Assembly (NCBI GenBank): GCA_024642205.1 | Contig: JAHEBQ010000013.1 | Coordinates: forward strand, 62,001-126,000 | DNA from: Planctomycetaceae bacterium | GTDB taxonomy: Bacteria > Planctomycetota > Planctomycetia > Pirellulales > Pirellulaceae | DNA length: 64,000 nt | Reading direction: 5' to 3' | Shown here: positions 1-9,454 of the stretch, in pieces | Position numbering within the stretch: position 1 is the stretch's first letter | Layout: each line of letters opens with the position of its first letter | Made by a program: the position numbers and the translations under genes | Notes under the pieces: model-generated | The model's database searches: none | What the model was told of the DNA's origin: nothing | What the model saw: the letters and a program-made list of their open reading frames with translations, nothing else

Positions 1-282
1 ACCGTACCCGATCGTGAGCGGACCTTTGCGGCCAAGAAATTTGATAAAGACATCGTCGCGAACGATCCACTGACCATCCTTGCGCAGGTGCTCGAACAAA
101 TGCCTGGTCTTTTCATCGGTTGCCTGGTGCTCGAGCAGCTTGTTCGGGGCCTTTCCTTCCATGTTCGATTGGCCTGCCAGAATGAATACCTTGACCGTTC
201 CATTATCCTGAGCAGACGATTCCGAGACAAATGTCGCAACCAGCATCAGGACCAGGACGAAACCATTGAAGAAAATTCTCAT
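1..282 (-). CDS. Secreted SASA-family carbohydrate esterase, 3' end outside window
   Basis: The first 94 residues of a minus-strand gene are present; the rest lies left of the window. The protein begins with a signal peptide (MRIFFNGFVLVLMLVATFVS, then cleavage near SSA-QD) and goes straight into VKVFILAGQSNMEGKA. The GQSNM block is the nucleophile motif of the SASA / sialate O-acetylesterase family (SGNH-like, with Ser as nucleophile), which removes acetyl groups from sugars in the periplasm or outside the cell. The reading frame is open to base 1. It diverges from the ThuA-like gene at 538. Substrate cannot be told from this fragment. Confidence 0.85.
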   Translation of the reverse strand, partial: MRIFFNGFVLVLMLVATFVSESSAQDNGTVKVFILAGQSNMEGKAPNKLLEHQATDEKTRHLFEHLRKDGQWIVRDDVFIKFLGRKGPLTIGYG

Positions 283-537
283 CTTTGTTACTCGTTCAAT
301 ATGGAATGGACTCTGTATTACACCACTTGATTTTGCCAACACCTGTAGCATTCAGTCTAGTGGATCAGTCAGATCCGGGCGTTTAGGATGGACTGTTCCT
401 GGGAATTTTGTTTCCCGAAGCAGGATGGGTGGCTTGCGGCCGCGATCATGTAAAAGCGAGTGAATTCCCATCCGATTGAATTCCGTTTCGCCTCTTCGGC
501 ACGTCCTTTCGTTTTCGAATCAAGAGTTGAGCCTGAC

Positions 538-1572
538 ATGAGAATGCACCTGATCCTGGGATTATTCGCTGTTCTGACCCCCGTTGCTGCGATGGCACAG
601 TCCATTCCGGAAAGCCCAAATTGGTTAACTTACCGAGGGAACAATGGGGCAGGCAACCGTAAACGCATCGTCCTCATCTCTGCAGACCAGGAATATCGGA
701 GCGAACAGTCGATGCCGATGTTGGCCAGGATTTTGGCGACGCGACACGGTTTCGACTGTACAGTCTTGTTTGGCGTCAATGAAAAGGGACAAGTTGATCC
801 CACGATGCCGGTTTATCCAGCCAAAGGACAAGAAGACAAATTCAAACACCACAATATTCCGGGTCTGGAACATCTCGACAAAGCCGACTTGGTTATCTTT
901 TTCACCCGTTTGCTGACTCTGCCGACAGAACAGCAGGAACAGATCGTTCGCTACATCGATTCGGGCAGGCCGATCATTGGCTTGCGGACTGCGAATCATG
1001 GATTCCGCAATAACTTGCCCTACAAGATTAATGGCAAGCAAATTCAATTCGGCGATGACGTACTGGGAGGCTCGTTCCGGGGTCACCACGGCAATTGGCA
1101 TCAGGACTCGACGCGTGGAGACATTGTCGAAGCCATGCAGGATCATCCGATCCTCAAGGGTGTCAAGGATATTTGGGGCCCCTCGGATGTGTATCGAACT
1201 TACAAGGAAGGGGGTCACCTTCCGGAAGGCTGCACAGCGCTTTTATATGGTCAACCATTGATCGGCCGCCAACCGGGAGGCAAAGCTAATCCCGAGAAAG
1301 AGCCACTGCCGATTGTGTGGATCAAGAATTGGCAGACCAGCGATGGAAAATCCGCCCGCGTGTTTCATTCCACCATGGGGAGCGCCAAGGACTTCGAGAA
1401 CGCCGGGCTGCGACGACTGTTAATCAACGCGTCCTATTGGTGCCTTGGTTTGGAAGATCAGATCTCGGCGGACGGTAAGGTTGACTTCGTCGGTCCCTAC
1501 TCGCCCCTGACCAGTGGTTTTGACTATGAAAAAATCGGCGTGATTCCTGGATCGCCGGACACATACCGGTAG
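538..1572 (+). CDS. Secreted ThuA-like domain protein
   Basis: A 344-residue exported protein with the flavodoxin-like ThuA fold (PF06283), a family found with trehalose and other sugar-utilisation genes but with no settled reaction. I start it at the ATG at 538 because the next residues (MRMHLILGLFAVLTPVAAMAQ) form a clean signal peptide; the frame is open upstream to 460 but that extension has no export signal. Features seen: KRIVLISADQEYRSEQ at the first beta strand, a GRPIIGLRTANHGF block, and GGSFRGHHGNWH, the region matching the conserved glycine/histidine stretch of ThuA proteins. The ending SGFDYEKIGVIPGSPDTYR is typical of the planctomycete versions. It stands alone, divergent from the SASA esterase. 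Confidence 0.85.
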   Translation: MRMHLILGLFAVLTPVAAMAQSIPESPNWLTYRGNNGAGNRKRIVLISADQEYRSEQSMPMLARILATRHGFDCTVLFGVNEKGQVDPTMPVYPAKGQEDKFKHHNIPGLEHLDKADLVIFFTRLLTLPTEQQEQIVRYIDSGRPIIGLRTANHGFRNNLPYKINGKQIQFGDDVLGGSFRGHHGNWHQDSTRGDIVEAMQDHPILKGVKDIWGPSDVYRTYKEGGHLPEGCTALLYGQPLIGRQPGGKANPEKEPLPIVWIKNWQTSDGKSARVFHSTMGSAKDFENAGLRRLLINASYWCLGLEDQISADGKVDFVGPYSPLTSGFDYEKIGVIPGSPDTYR

Positions 1573-2351
1573 TTCAATTGGATTAGATGGCTTGCGGTTC
1601 CTGCGGATTACGACTGGCCAGGCGTGGGGGTGAATATAGGTTTGACCCTTGACCTGCTGGAATAAAGGAAATTCATGCGTGAGAGAAGCATTCAATCTGT
1701 TTGTCGCCCTGCCGCAAATGAATCGATTTAACCGATCTGTGTCTAAGCCGTGTATTTCCATCGCAGTCGCACTTTGTCCAATTTGAATTTTATGGCGAAC
1801 GGGACTCCTGGATCGCATGACGGCCAGTTTCGGACCGTATTCGCATCATGCGAAGGATTGTGCACAGGCCCGTGTCCATGGTGCAGACCGGATTCCCCTG
1901 TCATGGATCGCGTTTTCGTGGCCACTGAAAATTTTCGAGCGACGTGTTGCGATCAACCACTTCGCCACCGGGCAGGTTATTGAGTGCGTGTCGATTCGTC
2001 AAAATGACGGTTGATTACAAACGCCATCCCTGACCTTCTGAAAAGCCGACCCGGACTGGCTTGATCACCAATCGACAGGATGTTGAAAATCAGAAAATGA
2101 CCCCGCGGAAGTTTCAGCCAGGGAATTACATGACAACAGGAAAGCAAGGGTGGGTCAAATGCGAAAGTTATTTTCACCGTCGCTTTACCAGTTTGCATTC
2201 GGCAGAACATCGCAAAAAGTCGACCATCAAGTAAGTCACGGAACACGTGAAAACTCGCCGTAAGAAAGGACGAGACATTCCGCGTTCCTTCAAAAACAGG
2301 CCGGACCCACAACTTAAACAATCCGTTGCCATGTTTCTCCTGTTTGCGTGG
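1573..2351. other. Intergenic stretch, no gene supported
   Basis: About 780 bases between the ThuA-like gene and the broken HEAT-like gene. Both strands carry open frames up to 132 codons (for example minus 1420-1818 and 1977-2321), but their translations are rich in Arg, Cys and Pro, match no family I know and have no convincing start. I see no strong hairpin, tRNA or promoter. Both flanking genes point into it, so it should hold two transcript ends. Confidence 0.5.
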
Positions 2352-3719
2352 TTAACTTAAGGCCACCGACTTGTCCTGGACATTCCGCAGTGCATCCAGG
2401 GCAATCTGCAAATAATCCGGTTGATCATCCTGAAGTAGTCGCTCGACATGAGATTCCGGATCCTCCAGCCAATGATCCAATGCGGCCGCGAAAAGGCCGA
2501 CGAATTCATAATCACACGACTGCATCGCGCGGACGAACCCTCGCTCTGCCGTTCGTAAGATCGCGCCGGACACGGTTGGCAGCGAAGACAGCGCAACGAC
2601 GCCGGCAAACACAACATGCTTAACACCGCTGTCGATCATCTTCGCAGCAATCACGATCGCCTGTTCGTCCAGCCGTCCCAATTTCGTCAATGCAATCATC
2701 GCTTTGGCCCGAATCTCGTCATCGCGGCTTTCGATCAGCAGTTGCAGTTCATCGGCAACCAATTCACTTGTCAATTTCAATAATTCGACAGCCGAGATTG
2801 AATGTAGAACGATCGAGCGGGCAGGAGATTGCAATTTTTCCAGAAGCAGAGTCTCCTGCTCCTTCGCCAGTTGTCCGTCTGGTTCCAAATGACGAATCGC
2901 AACGATCTGTTTTGAATTCGACGTTTGCGTCGCTGTTTGGAGCCAATCTCCCTGCGATTGTCTGAGCACATGCTGTCCGGCGGTCGACGGATGAAAAAAT
3001 GAATCGTTCGTCCTGGTCAGGTATTTAAGGGATTTCCGCATGGGGCGTTTTATTTCGTTCGTCAATTCGTTGGCCCAGGTGGGATCCCTTTCTCCGCGAA
3101 TCCACGCCGCAATTGCCGTTGCATACGCCAAGGTGTGCGTGTCGAGAAACGGTCGAGGGGATGCGTCCCAATAGGTGGAGTCCCAAAACGACGGAGTCTG
3201 TTTGACAAAGCCAAAACTGCTTTGGAGCATCCCCAGCCCCGTGTTTATTACTGCCAGATCGACTACCTCGGGAAAATGCGCGTAGTTGAGCTTCTGCTGG
3301 TACAACATGTCGCCGACCCCAAAATGAACCACGGTGGCCGCCGTCAGTCTTGGCTCATGATCCATTTCCGTATTCAAAGTAATTCGTCTTTTGCTCGCAT
3401 CGTATTTGCCCGGCAGACCGCCGAGACCCTCGCAGGATCCACCTCCTCAGCCTCCACCCCCGGACTTTTCCGGCGGCTGTAGAACGGTTTCAATGGAAAC
3501 CCCGCTGATGTCATGTCCTAAATGCCGTCCGACCAGACTCAATATCTGATGGGGGGTTTGATACCCGGTGGAATTGGAACAGTAAAGAATCGATTCTTCA
3601 GGCATGATCGGCAGCCGCAGGCGATCAAACCCGATACATTCAGCAATCTGCTGCAGGTGAAACTCGGTTCTCGCCTTTTCATCGTCCGGCAGGTTCGGTG
3701 TTGATTTGAAAAATGGCAT
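2352..3719 (-). pseudogene. HEAT-like repeat protein interrupted by an in-frame TGA
   Basis: Read from the ATG at 3719, the frame runs 90 codons (MPFFKSTPNLPDDEKARTEF...), meets TGA at 3449-3447, and continues without any frame change to the stop at 2352, 455 sense codons in all. The TGA lies in a Gly/Cys-rich linker (SGGGG-stop-GGGSC). Immediately after it comes KYDASKRRITL, which reads as coding. The middle has a segment (TAATVVHFGVGDMLYQ) in the place where I would expect an HExxH-like helix, but the acidic residue is missing. From about residue 270 on, short amphipathic helix pairs look like HEAT repeats. I recall similar uncharacterised proteins beginning MPFFKS in planctomycetes. It may be a decaying gene, a sequencing error, or less likely a recoded stop. 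Function unknown. Confidence 0.6.
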
Positions 3720-4131
3720 GTTTCAATCATGGTAGGAACAAGTTGACTTGGTTGAACAAGGATATCGAAATTCTGAATGTTCGGCAGCGCCGTTTCTCCA
3801 ATGACTCCCCCTTTTCGAAGCATCCCGTTTTTGAAGACATGCTCAAATTCTTGTGTTTTGCGAACTGCTGACCCAGCCAATTCTCACGAGAAACCCAAGC
3901 ATCGGCGCGGAAGGAAAAAAGTATGACGTAAACGGTCAAATTGAAGACTCCTGGCGATTTGCAAGGAAAATGGCCGTGCCTGGCATCGTCTTCGATGGAA
4001 TTTACCAACTTCGCATGCTCTATCAACCTTGGTTTCATCCTGTTCCGAATTCAGCCGAGCGACAATCGGGGAAAAGTGACCTGCAAAGGCAGACCCAGAT
4101 CGACACCCGCAGTATTTGACGTATTCTTTAT
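3720..4131. other. Intergenic stretch, no gene supported
   Basis: About 410 bases between two divergent genes. A minus-strand frame of 103 codons (3727-4038) has no recognisable domain and no ribosome site, so I do not call it. Promoters for both neighbours should lie here, but I could not pick convincing -35/-10 pairs. Confidence 0.45.
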
Positions 4132-4134
4132 TTG

Positions 4135-5028
4135 ATGAATGTGACTGAATTCGCCGAGCAAGTGGTCTTTGGCACCACGCTCGAAGACAAACTATGGGTA
4201 CCGGGTCGGTTGACTCACGAACCTAACCGACAATCGGCGCCATACCTGGACTCCATTTCGACTCCGGGGCGTCCTGCGGGATTACAAATGCGACACGGCA
4301 AAGGTGGCAATCTGCAACCGCCCAGCGACGACAAATTGGAGAACGAACAAGCGCGAGGACAATTACTCCATTTTTTGGCCAATCACGAACTCCTCGCCAC
4401 GGAACTCATGGCGCTGGTGCTACTGAAGTTCCCGGAAGCGCCCCATGCATTTCGCCAGGGCGTACTGGTGACACTTCAAGAAGAACAGGCGCATACACGA
4501 ATGTATATCCAACGCATGAAAGAATGCGGCGTCGAGTTTGGTAGCTATCCGGTCAACGGGCAATTCTGGCGAATGATCGAGCCGATGCAGTCGCCTATGG
4601 ATTTCGTCTCCCGGCTGAGCCTGACGTTTGAACAGGCGAATCTGGACTACAGTCTGCACTTCGCTTCCGTTTTTCGAAAATTGGGTGATACGCGGACCGC
4701 GGATGTTCTTCAACAGATTTACGAAGACGAAATCGGACACGTACAACATGGCCTGCATTGGTTTCGGCAATGGAAGAACCAGGAACAGAGCGACTGGGAA
4801 GCATACCAGAATTCCCTGGAGTATCCGATGTCTCCCCAGCGAGCTCTCGGACCTCGGGGCGCCTTCAACCGTGATGGCCGAGTGCAGGCGGGCCTGACCG
4901 ACGAGTTTATTGACGTGCGCCGACCGTACGGTGGTTTGATCCGGGCGCGGAAGTCGAATTGGCTGGCAAGGCTTCAACGAGCGATGTCGCGTTACTGGAT
5001 CAACTGGGAAAAGATCTCGAACTGGTGA
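4135..5028 (+). CDS. DUF455 ferritin-like protein
   Basis: A 297-residue protein of the DUF455 family (PF04305), a four-helix ferritin-like fold. The putative metal site is visible: NHELLATELMAL near residue 85, LQEEQAHTRMYIQRMKECG near 120-140, and IYEDEIGHVQHGLHWF near 200-215, giving the Glu and ExxH residues expected for a di-iron centre. The family's reaction is not known. I take the ATG at 4135 rather than the TTG just before it. The last 24 residues (after RPYGGLIRARKSNW) overlap the next gene in another frame and look unlike the family; the real protein may continue into the ATP-grasp-like frame through a one-base frameshift near 4960. Soluble, cytoplasmic. Confidence 0.85.
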   Translation: MNVTEFAEQVVFGTTLEDKLWVPGRLTHEPNRQSAPYLDSISTPGRPAGLQMRHGKGGNLQPPSDDKLENEQARGQLLHFLANHELLATELMALVLLKFPEAPHAFRQGVLVTLQEEQAHTRMYIQRMKECGVEFGSYPVNGQFWRMIEPMQSPMDFVSRLSLTFEQANLDYSLHFASVFRKLGDTRTADVLQQIYEDEIGHVQHGLHWFRQWKNQEQSDWEAYQNSLEYPMSPQRALGPRGAFNRDGRVQAGLTDEFIDVRRPYGGLIRARKSNWLARLQRAMSRYWINWEKISNW

Positions 5029-6236
5029 TGGTGCCGTTGGCGAAACAGGACGACGTTGTCCTCGTGCGGCGCATGCCATCCCGCGGGTTTCGCAAACAGC
5101 TGATCGACGTTGGCCTTCATTTGCCCCAGTTCGTGCCCCTGGGTGAACGGTCCAAGCTGGAGGTCCGCAAGCTGCACGACTTTCTGCCCTGGGCCTGGAC
5201 TCCGAAAAATCACCTGGTCGCACAACCCTTGGTCGCTTCGGCATACCACGCTCCCGCGGCTTGGCGCGAGGAGTCTCGAGATCTATTCCGCAAATCATGG
5301 GGAGCGAATTGTTTGATGCAGTGGTTGTGCGAAAGTCAGCGACGAAACGATTTACCCAACTGGTTTTCGCCCGTGGATTGCGCGGGAATTCCGGTCTACA
5401 CGGCAAGTGAGGTGCCCGTAGCGCTGGCTGAATTGGATGAGCGCGGATATTCGATGGCAATCTTCAAACCAGATCTCGCCGCGTCCGGGCGAGGACAACG
5501 CCGAATGAGCTGTCGCGAACCCTTGGCAGCACACGACGAATCGTGGCTGAGATCGATGTTTCAATCAGCGGCCAATTCAAGTCATGTCGGGGACACCGAA
5601 TCGGCACGTTCGCCAATCGGAATTGTCGAACCAGAACTTGATCGACTCATCGATTTGTCGTTCCTCTGGTTTATGCCTCAAGACAACCAAAAACCAAACT
5701 TCCTGGGTTGGACACGGCCTTTGGTCACCGTGGGGAGACGCTATGCAGGAACTCGCTTGGGTTCAGCACTTTCCGATTGCAGCGATCGCCTGAAGCAATT
5801 TATTCTCGCTGACCGCGCTTCCCGCATACAAGCGATCGTGGACTGGCTTGAACCGCGAATTACCTCGGAACTGGCCGCCCGAAATTTCACTGGCTACTTC
5901 GGCGTCGATTCGATCGTGAGCCAGAACGATAGCGGTCAGTTGATCGTCAAACCCCTGGTGGAATTGAACCCCCGGACGACAATGGGACACGTCGCGCTGC
6001 GGCTTGAGAAACATCTGGCACCAGGTGCCGAGGCGGCGTTTCGTATTTTTACGAAAGCTGAATGGGACGAATTTTACCCAGAGCTTTCCACCAAACCATT
6101 GTTGAAAACCCGCGATGGACGCTGGATGTCAGGGGTCGTCTGGCTGGGTGAAGTCGACGACAGAACGAAGTTGATTCCGGCACTTCTGATCGGCAATGAC
6201 GCAATTGCTCAAACGGGAAATCCTGCGGTTGGCTAG
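4959..6236 (+). CDS. ATP-grasp-like protein, overlapping and possibly fused to the DUF455 gene
   Basis: A frame of 425 residues starting at a TTG inside the DUF455 gene (70-base overlap). The centre carries YSMAIFKPDLAASGRGQRRM, which resembles the Lys and glycine-rich loop that binds ATP in ATP-grasp ligases. FTGYFGVDSIV...VELNPRTTMGHVALRLE matches the Mg-binding end of the fold (acid, Asn-Pro-Arg). The first 50 residues (DLELVMVPLAKQDDVVLVRR) form a pre-ATP-grasp alpha/beta unit. The partner acceptor is unknown. Because the TTG start is poor and the DUF455 tail looks unnatural, a single protein of about 700 residues broken by one base is a serious alternative; two overlapping, coupled genes is the other. 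Either way the two domains should act together. Confidence 0.7.
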   Translation: MAGKASTSDVALLDQLGKDLELVMVPLAKQDDVVLVRRMPSRGFRKQLIDVGLHLPQFVPLGERSKLEVRKLHDFLPWAWTPKNHLVAQPLVASAYHAPAAWREESRDLFRKSWGANCLMQWLCESQRRNDLPNWFSPVDCAGIPVYTASEVPVALAELDERGYSMAIFKPDLAASGRGQRRMSCREPLAAHDESWLRSMFQSAANSSHVGDTESARSPIGIVEPELDRLIDLSFLWFMPQDNQKPNFLGWTRPLVTVGRRYAGTRLGSALSDCSDRLKQFILADRASRIQAIVDWLEPRITSELAARNFTGYFGVDSIVSQNDSGQLIVKPLVELNPRTTMGHVALRLEKHLAPGAEAAFRIFTKAEWDEFYPELSTKPLLKTRDGRWMSGVVWLGEVDDRTKLIPALLIGNDAIAQTGNPAVG

Positions 6237-6480
6237 TGGGCGTTTCAAAACCTGACCGCAGACGTCAGCCAAATCCCACTTACTTTGGTTTCCTGACCCC
6301 CGTTCGGGGCAACAGCAGGTAACCCATTGCGCGATTCCGACGGATTTACCCAATTTTTGCTGGCAACCAAAACGCGCAGGCTCGAGCAAATCTGCGACTC
6401 CAGGCCGTCATTTTATCTCAGCTGGGGTTTCGATCGATGAATCGGCAACACCTTCTGGACAGGGGTGCGAGGCAAAGTCC

Positions 6481-8358
6481 TCAATCGTTCGTCTGGACGT
6501 TTTCAATTCCCGCTTGCTCAGCCACTGACCGGGCTTCCTTAGTTTGCGCCGCTTCATTACCAAAAAAATTCTCGTTCCATTGATGCCATTCACGCTCACA
6601 ATTGTTGAACCGGACGGGGTCGCCAGAGTTCGCATGAACCACATTTCTCTCGAACACAAAGCCCTTGCTTCCTTCATCAATGAAAAATCCGTTATTGGGC
6701 GCTCCCCCATGCGCAAATCGGCTGCGACCAACGTCGTGGATATGGTTGCCCCGAAAAACGGTTCCCGGTTGAAATCCCAATGTGTAGATACCGCCGCCAT
6801 CGGCCAGCTTCTGCATCACTCCATAGATGTGATTCGATTCAACCACACAACGGGTTTGGGTTGTCTCCGACGTGTTCCAGCGGTAGCCAACGGAAATTCC
6901 CGTGTACGGAAGCTCGTGGATCTGGTTGTGGACAATTCGGGTATCACGGGAGAATGCAACCCAGATTGCGGTAGCTCCGAAACTGTCTGCCCCACAGCGG
7001 TGGATCAGGCAATTCGAAACAGTATTATTGCAAGGAGCCTCTTCAACATTTTCCCAGTCGGCGTCGAGCTTCCCTTCATGGCCCGCTTTCAGTCTGCCCG
7101 CCCCACGCCATCCAATCATGATTCCATTGCCACCAATGTTATCGATTTCACATCGTGAAACGACATTTCCCTGGCAACCGTCCCCGAATCCGATCCCGGA
7201 ACAATTCAAGTGGGCAAAACGACAGCTTTGAAATCGACAATTCGCGGCGTATCTACACTCAATGGCGACCGGATGAACAAATGTGGCAGCCGCCACCGTC
7301 GTTCCGAAGTGCGCGGCCTGGATTTCGTTGTAGCCGAATTCTGGCAACTCGAAATCGGCATGTTCAAACCGAATTCCCTCGAAATGCAGATTTCGAACTG
7401 GCTTTTCTGCTGTCCCGGCAATCCTAACCAACTGTCGCAAGATAGGCGCGACAACCACTTTACCCCCGGGACCTGATGCATCAACTTGCGAAGAACCATT
7501 GGGGGATAAACCGTCTGACGATTGATCGACAGGCAGGTAATAAAGCGTACCTGAGTCGCGGTCGAGATACCACTCACCCGGTTGGTCCAGAAATCTCAAT
7601 GCGTGCTCCAGGAAAACCGTCTTGCCCGGACTGGCCGTGGTTGCCGGACCATGCCCGATCCAGCCCATGGGCGTCGCGGTGGTCAACTCGTTCGAATCGG
7701 ACTTTGTAATGCGCCCCCGTGTCACCGACCAGTTTTGATAAATGACCAGTTCCGTGTTGTGACCCGCAAGATTCTCGTCACCCAGCGTTCGGTCAAATCC
7801 GAATTCATCCGCCCCGAGATTGACGGACGCCAGATGCAAGTCGCCATCTTCGTTCGGCCAACGGGCGCGAACCGCTCGCCGATCGTCCACCACCAGTTGG
7901 CGGAAAAACCACTCACCGGATTTGACATTCGGCAAATCCGCACGCCATCTCCCGTCTTGATCGACCTGCCAATTCCGGATCCTCCGACCACCACTGAGGA
8001 TGACAATTTCTCCAGGTACGGCGGTGTAGCGAATCGCGTGTTCTTCGGTGCCCGAGTCTTGAGAACCAAAGACCAATGCCTCAGATAATTCATAGGTCCC
8101 GGCAGCAATCAAGACCGATATGGATGTCCGCAACCCGCCGTCGATTTGTTTCCGCACCTCCAGTTGAGCCCGTTTCACCGTCCGAAACGGACTCTCCCTC
8201 GTTCCCAGGTTTGAATCGTCCCCCGTGGTCGTAACGAAATACTCAATGCGTGTTCCCACCGCTGGATCGGTCCGGGTGGATGATACAACCCCGATTAGAA
8301 GATTCGACGGACAGGAACCGAACGCCAACGCCAGAATGACCAGAACCAACATCCTCAT
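6481..8358 (-). CDS. Secreted right-handed beta-helix protein
   Basis: A 625-residue exported protein. I start it at the ATG at 8358 (MRMLVLVILALAFGSCPSNLL), a hydrophobic signal with a Cys that may or may not be lipidated; the longer frame to 8520 adds a Trp/Cys-rich stretch that is not protein-like. YFVTTTGDDSNLGTRESPF at the mature start is the usual opening of pectate-lyase-like beta-helix proteins, followed by a sandwich region (residues 100-300). From about residue 310 on, repeated short turns (FEGIRFEHAD, CRFQSCRFAHLNCSGIGFG, SRCEIDNIGGNGIMIG, VESNHIYGVMQKLADGGGIY) form a parallel beta-helix. Such proteins are polysaccharide lyases, glycosidases or epimerases; the substrate is not apparent. 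It follows the SPFH pair on the same strand but with 150 bases between. Confidence 0.8.
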   Translation of the reverse strand: MRMLVLVILALAFGSCPSNLLIGVVSSTRTDPAVGTRIEYFVTTTGDDSNLGTRESPFRTVKRAQLEVRKQIDGGLRTSISVLIAAGTYELSEALVFGSQDSGTEEHAIRYTAVPGEIVILSGGRRIRNWQVDQDGRWRADLPNVKSGEWFFRQLVVDDRRAVRARWPNEDGDLHLASVNLGADEFGFDRTLGDENLAGHNTELVIYQNWSVTRGRITKSDSNELTTATPMGWIGHGPATTASPGKTVFLEHALRFLDQPGEWYLDRDSGTLYYLPVDQSSDGLSPNGSSQVDASGPGGKVVVAPILRQLVRIAGTAEKPVRNLHFEGIRFEHADFELPEFGYNEIQAAHFGTTVAAATFVHPVAIECRYAANCRFQSCRFAHLNCSGIGFGDGCQGNVVSRCEIDNIGGNGIMIGWRGAGRLKAGHEGKLDADWENVEEAPCNNTVSNCLIHRCGADSFGATAIWVAFSRDTRIVHNQIHELPYTGISVGYRWNTSETTQTRCVVESNHIYGVMQKLADGGGIYTLGFQPGTVFRGNHIHDVGRSRFAHGGAPNNGFFIDEGSKGFVFERNVVHANSGDPVRFNNCEREWHQWNENFFGNEAAQTKEARSVAEQAGIENVQTND

Positions 8359-8368
8359 TTCAACCCCG

Positions 8369-8509
8369 TTACGAAAAACTGGCTCGCATGGCCCGGAAAA
8401 CGAACCCCATGAGCAAAACAGGCTCGACCAACATTGCCACCACGAATTCCAACGACAGACGCACCGGTGAATTCGCCAGGTTGACGAAAAAATGGATGGG
8501 ATTGTCCTG
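8369..8509 (-). other. 46-codon membrane-peptide frame directly after the SPFH stop
   Basis: Directly after the TAA of the downstream SPFH gene the same frame stays open for 46 codons (QDNPIHFFVNLANSPVRL then a hydrophobic EFVVAMLVEPVLLMGFVF segment). It looks like real coding sequence for a one-pass membrane peptide, but the only starts are GTG codons or an internal ATG. It could be a small membrane protein, a C-terminal extension of the SPFH protein cut off by a stop, or a frame-shifted ORF whose start is the GTG at 8520 overlapping the SPFH end. I do not assign a function. Confidence 0.3.
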
Positions 8510-9454
8510 TTAACGGTCACGCTGAACTCGAACGGCCGTGACGGTCTCGCTGGAGTCGTTTGAACTTGGGGCTTTGGCAGATTCTGTTCGCTCCCCCAAC
8601 TGAATCAACACGTTGCTGGAGTTCGGCAGGATATCGATAATCGCCCCGGAAGCGAGCAGATTTTCGACCTCCATGACTTCTATCACCGTGTCGAGCACTT
8701 CCGAATCCTGTTTCGCGATCTCGTTCAGTGCCTGGCCGACAATGCGTGGACGGGACGCTGCTGCTTCCGCCATTTTCTGAGAGACTTTGAATGCCGTTTC
8801 GCTCTTGATCAATCCTACCCGGTTGTCACCATCCTGTTTCATTGCACTGGTGACCTGAACCAGCCGCTTGACAACTTTTTCCGTGATGTTTTGCACCATA
8901 TGCGCATCGGTGAACTCGACTTTCCGGATGTAGACGCTACCGAGCTGGTATCCCCATTGCTCGGAAAGCGGAGAAACCGTTTGCCTGACCGTCCGACTGA
9001 GGCTGTGTCGGTCTTCGAGCATTTTTTCCATCTCCAGATTACTGAGCGTTGAAATCGTGGAACTGGTTACGTTGGCCTGCAGCGAGCCGTCCGGGTTGGC
9101 ATTGATAAACAGGTAGGAGACCGGATTTTTCACCTGCATTTCGTACCAGATCCCGACCCCCATCGGCGTGCCCTCTTCGGAGTTCACCATTTGGCTTCTC
9201 AGATAATGCTGCCGGAGCGCTGTGTTGACCACGTATTTCTTTCCAAAAAAAGGAATCAACATCGCTTTGGCTCCATAATGCGTCAACGGAAACTGAAGCC
9301 CCGGTACGTCGATCGTGCCGATCACCTTGCCAAACAAAGTAAACACGTGGGCTTCGCATTCCTGCACCACGGTGTAAATGCCAAACAGCCGGCAAAGTCC
9401 CAGCAGGATGGGCAGAAAGAGCAGGCCGGCGATTAATCCAGGAATGAAGTACAT
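8510..9454 (-). CDS. SPFH/Band 7 membrane protein, second of pair
   Basis: A 314-residue protein with one N-terminal membrane helix (MYFIPGLIAGLLFLPILLGL) followed by a Band 7/SPFH domain: VQECEAHVFTLFGKVIGTIDVPGLQF, the conserved stretch leading to WYEMQVKNPVSYLF and then STLSNLEMEKMLEDR. The C-terminal part is a long helix (VKRLVQVTSAMKQDGDNRVG...) as in prohibitin and HflC-type oligomers. SPFH pairs form large membrane rings or cages that guard proteases or order lipid domains. The ATG overlaps the stop of the upstream SPFH gene by one base (TAATG), so the two are translated together and probably form a hetero-oligomer like HflK/HflC, though no FtsH gene is in this window. Confidence 0.85.
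   Translation of the reverse strand: MYFIPGLIAGLLFLPILLGLCRLFGIYTVVQECEAHVFTLFGKVIGTIDVPGLQFPLTHYGAKAMLIPFFGKKYVVNTALRQHYLRSQMVNSEEGTPMGVGIWYEMQVKNPVSYLFINANPDGSLQANVTSSTISTLSNLEMEKMLEDRHSLSRTVRQTVSPLSEQWGYQLGSVYIRKVEFTDAHMVQNITEKVVKRLVQVTSAMKQDGDNRVGLIKSETAFKVSQKMAEAAASRPRIVGQALNEIAKQDSEVLDTVIEVMEVENLLASGAIIDILPNSSNVLIQLGERTESAKAPSSNDSSETVTAVRVQRDR

Noticed and set aside
1977-2321. 114-codon minus frame
   Set aside because: No start signal, no family match, unusual composition.
3447-3449. Selenocysteine codon
   Set aside because: No credible SECIS hairpin follows and no sel gene is seen; listed only as a possibility to test.
4420-5460. 346-codon antisense frame on the minus strand
   Set aside because: It is antisense to DUF455 and the ATP-grasp-like gene, very rich in Arg and Pro, and has no domain.
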